Below are positions 14,412 through 16,479 of a stretch of DNA of 16,479 bases, piece by piece. Every line of letters begins with the position of its first letter. Position 1 is the first letter of the stretch. Source of the DNA: Bacillota bacterium. Its GTDB lineage: Bacteria; Bacillota; Clostridia; Acetivibrionales; DSM-1351. The position numbers and the translations under genes are program-made. The DNA is taken from assembly GCA_023392075.1 (NCBI GenBank), contig JAEVZU010000153.1, forward strand, positions 1-16,479, written 5' to 3'. Below the pieces are notes generated by a model. That model was not told where the DNA came from. It ran no database searches and was given only the letters and a program-made list of their open reading frames with translations.

Positions 14412-14420
14412 TAAATTCAT

Positions 14421-14449
14421 TTGCCGTTTGGATACGTTTTTGATATTAT
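14421..14449 (+). promoter_or_regulatory. Sigma-A-type promoter of the sensor kinase gene
   Basis: TTGCCG (14421-14426), 17-nt spacer and TATTAT (14444-14449), directly after the terminator. It shows that the kinase/regulator pair is a separate transcription unit. Confidence 0.55.
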
Positions 14450-14492
14450 TAAGTTGATTTATATTAACAATTAAGGAATCATAGGAGATATA

Positions 14493-16361
14493 ATGTTGAT
14501 TTCTGTTGGAAATAAAAGTTTTCTTAATAAAATAAGGGAAAGCAAAATGCACAATAGCTTTAAAAAAATGAGCTTCAAATCAAAACTCATATTTTCCTTT
14601 ATATTTGTTTCCATAATTCCCATACTGCTGGTTCAGGCAATCTCTTATTTTAATACTACCTCGGCCATGAAGGAAAATGTCAATGAGCTTATAACCTATA
14701 ATCTGGCGCAAACGGAAAAGAATCTCAATACCACTTTAAATTCCTACATGGACATACTTTATCAGATATATACCGATGATGAGATAATAGATCTTGTAAA
14801 AAAAATAAATGCCGAAACGGATAGTGCCATGGAAATCAGCCTGCTCCGGGACAAGCTGAGCAAACTTACCAATTCAAAGGAAGGGATCAGGAGCATAGCT
14901 ATTCTGAGTGCCGGAGGTAAAACGGTATTTTATGATACATTGACCGCTTCCTCACTGGACAGCTCCTGGATGAATAAAGATTTTGACAGATCGAAATTCT
15001 ACTCGGGTATAACCTCCAGCAAGGGTTCTGTTTTAATTCCGACCTCATATGCATCCCAGCTGGGTGATAAGAAATATTACCTGTTTCATATTGCCAATAA
15101 AATGGTGGACTTTAATGACATAAGAAAAGATGCAATAGGAGTCATAGTAATAAGCATTGATGAAGACTTAATTTACAGGGCCTGCAATGAGGCTGATCCG
15201 CAGAAAGAGGCAAAAAAGAGTGTAAGAAGTGTAAATTTTATAGTTGATAAAAACGGGTATATTGTTTCCTTCCCGGATAAAAACCTCGTAGGTTCAAACA
15301 TATCCTTATATGGTAAGACCGGGACAAATGGGCAGGAAGACAATTATACAGCTGCAGCCAGGAAAATATCCTATTTTGAAAGCAGCAGTATAATAACAAA
15401 TTCATTAGCCAGTGAAAAGAATGGCTGGATAATTGTGAATGCCGTAGATCAAAGCTACCTTTTCAGCAAAGTATATATGACTCAGAGACTGACAATAATT
15501 TTCGGGATTCTGGCGCTGCTGTTTTCAATAGTAATTATCTTTTATGTTACAAGAAACTTTTCAGGGTCCATCAGAAAGATTCTTCATGCAATGAAGACCG
15601 CACAGGAAGGTGAATTGTCGGTAAGAGTGGAGCTGGACGACGACGGCGACGAAATGTCGGCAATAGCCTCCAGATTCAATAAAATGATCTACAAAATCAA
15701 TAAGCTGCTGGATGAGGTCAAGGATGCCACCTTTAAACAGAAGGAGGCTGAAATCAGAGCTCTTGAAGCCCAAATCAACCCGCATTTCCTTTATAACACA
15801 CTTGATGCCATCAACTGGATGGCAATTGAAAAGGATGAGCATGAAATAAGCAATATGCTTAAATCACTGGCCCAAATATTGCGGTACAGTGTTAATAAAA
15901 GCAACAGTATAGTAAAGCTCAGAGAAGAGATAGAATGGCTCAAACAGTATATATACCTTCAACAAACCAGATTTAATTATTCATTTGAGTGTTTTATGGA
16001 GGTTGATGAAAATGTTCTGGATTTCAATATTCACAAGCTTCTGTTCCAGCCGTTTATAGAAAATGTGATAATACATGGTTTTGAAGGAATTAACAAGGGA
16101 GGGGTTCTGGATATCAGCATTAAAGGTTCGGATAATTCAATAGTTATCATGATCGGAGACAACGGTAAGGGAATTGATCCCGGGACTGTTTCAAAACTTA
16201 ACTCTCCCGATGATAGGGAGCTCACGGCAAAAGGAAGCGGACTGGGAGCAAGCAATGTATTCAACCGAATAAAGATGTATTACGGAGACAGCGGCAGCTG
16301 GCAGGTAGAGAGTGAGACGGGAAAAGGTACAACCATAACCCTTAAAATACCGAAACTGTAG
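14493..16361 (+). CDS. YesM-like sensor histidine kinase (dCache-HAMP-His_kinase-HATPase)
   Basis: The 622-residue membrane protein has a first transmembrane helix at about 33-52, a large extracellular region of double-Cache type (about 53-328), a second helix at about 333-352, a HAMP linker (about 353-408), the LytS/YesM-type phosphoacceptor motif EAQINPHFLYNTL with His431, and a HATPase domain. The ATPase shows the N-box QPFIENVIIHG (519-529, Asn524), G1 GDNGKGI (555-561) and G2 GSGLGASN (581-588). Kinases of this class usually sense carbohydrates or other extracellular cues and signal to an AraC-type regulator. The ATG at 14493 has AGGAGA 4-5 nt upstream; ATG 14547 is an alternative. It has its own promoter, and the regulator gene begins 44 nt downstream. 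Confidence 0.93.
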   Translation: MLISVGNKSFLNKIRESKMHNSFKKMSFKSKLIFSFIFVSIIPILLVQAISYFNTTSAMKENVNELITYNLAQTEKNLNTTLNSYMDILYQIYTDDEIIDLVKKINAETDSAMEISLLRDKLSKLTNSKEGIRSIAILSAGGKTVFYDTLTASSLDSSWMNKDFDRSKFYSGITSSKGSVLIPTSYASQLGDKKYYLFHIANKMVDFNDIRKDAIGVIVISIDEDLIYRACNEADPQKEAKKSVRSVNFIVDKNGYIVSFPDKNLVGSNISLYGKTGTNGQEDNYTAAARKISYFESSSIITNSLASEKNGWIIVNAVDQSYLFSKVYMTQRLTIIFGILALLFSIVIIFYVTRNFSGSIRKILHAMKTAQEGELSVRVELDDDGDEMSAIASRFNKMIYKINKLLDEVKDATFKQKEAEIRALEAQINPHFLYNTLDAINWMAIEKDEHEISNMLKSLAQILRYSVNKSNSIVKLREEIEWLKQYIYLQQTRFNYSFECFMEVDENVLDFNIHKLLFQPFIENVIIHGFEGINKGGVLDISIKGSDNSIVIMIGDNGKGIDPGTVSKLNSPDDRELTAKGSGLGASNVFNRIKMYYGDSGSWQVESETGKGTTITLKIPKL

Positions 16362-16405
16362 CAGAAGCTGTTATTTTGCAGACAGTATACCAGAAAGGAG
16401 CCTGG

Positions 16406-16479
16406 ATGAGAATTGTTGTGGTGGAAGATGAATATAGAGTCCGTACAGGCGTAGTAAAGCTTATCGGTAAGATAAAGCC
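16406..16479 (+). CDS. Response regulator, N-terminal receiver fragment (runs off the window)
   Basis: Behind AAAGGAG (16394-16400), an ATG opens a frame reading MRIVVVEDEYRVRTGVVKLI, the first strand and acidic cluster (Glu7, Asp8, Glu9) of a receiver domain. Directly downstream of a YesM-type kinase this is expected to be a YesN-like regulator with a C-terminal AraC DNA-binding domain, but only 24 codons are visible. Confidence 0.85.
   Translation, partial: MRIVVVEDEYRVRTGVVKLIGKIK

Noticed and set aside
12728..14420. An intact IS200/IS605-type transposon around the TnpB-like gene
   Set aside because: No TnpA transposase, no recognised left-end hairpin, a dead RuvC site and a position 37 nt behind an operon partner all argue against an active element.

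Overview
The window looks like a chromosomal segment of an anaerobic, H2-producing, low-to-mid GC Firmicute, most likely a clostridium of the Acetivibrio/Ruminiclostridium (thermocellum-like) type. The reasons are the trimeric electron-bifurcating [FeFe]-hydrogenase, the linked sensory [FeFe]-hydrogenase, the Rex-type operators, the strong GGAGG ribosome sites and a YesM/YesN-type two-component pair. The species call is inference from gene content; no search was run.

Layout. (1) 1-3526 holds housekeeping or accessory genes: a 5'-truncated GNAT acetyltransferase, an ArsC-family thioredoxin-fold protein without its catalytic Cys, a P-loop nucleotide kinase-like protein, a GyrI-like ligand-binding protein behind an operator-like inverted repeat, a minus-strand PF06541-type membrane protein, and a YgjP-type metallopeptidase closed by a terminator. 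(2) 3602-4902 is a monocistronic aldo/keto reductase with a C-terminal double-cluster ferredoxin domain, with its own promoter and terminator. (3) 4964-9341 is the bifurcating hydrogenase operon hydC-hydB-hydA plus a 44-residue Cys-rich ORF, ending near a very strong hairpin. (4) 9484-14411 is a second, sigma-A/Rex-controlled operon: a small [2Fe-2S] thioredoxin-like ferredoxin, a sensory [FeFe]-hydrogenase with PAS domain (HydS-like), a SpoIIE/PP2C-type phosphatase with an unassigned C-terminal domain, and a TnpB-like protein, followed by about 130 nt of structured non-coding sequence and a terminator. (5) 14421-16479 carries a YesM-like sensor kinase with its own promoter and the first codons of its response regulator.

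How the genes work together. HydABC would re-oxidise NADH and reduced ferredoxin together and release H2. The second operon looks like its sensing and regulatory arm: HydS could read H2 or redox state through an H-cluster and pass the signal to the phosphatase. Both operon promoters carry a Rex-like box at the same distance (5 nt) from the -10 element, which suggests shared NADH/NAD+ control.

The most notable object is the TnpB-like protein at 12765-14246. It keeps the TnpB fold signatures and the zinc-ribbon cysteines, but two of the three RuvC catalytic acids are replaced (D to Y246, E to Q310) and the third motif is degraded around D397. It has an intact 493-codon frame, sits 37 nt behind the phosphatase gene in the same orientation, and has no TnpA partner or recognised transposon ends. 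This fits a domesticated, nuclease-dead TnpB, possibly an RNA-guided regulator like the published TldR proteins but attached to a hydrogenase-sensing operon. Its guide RNA and target are not proven from this window.
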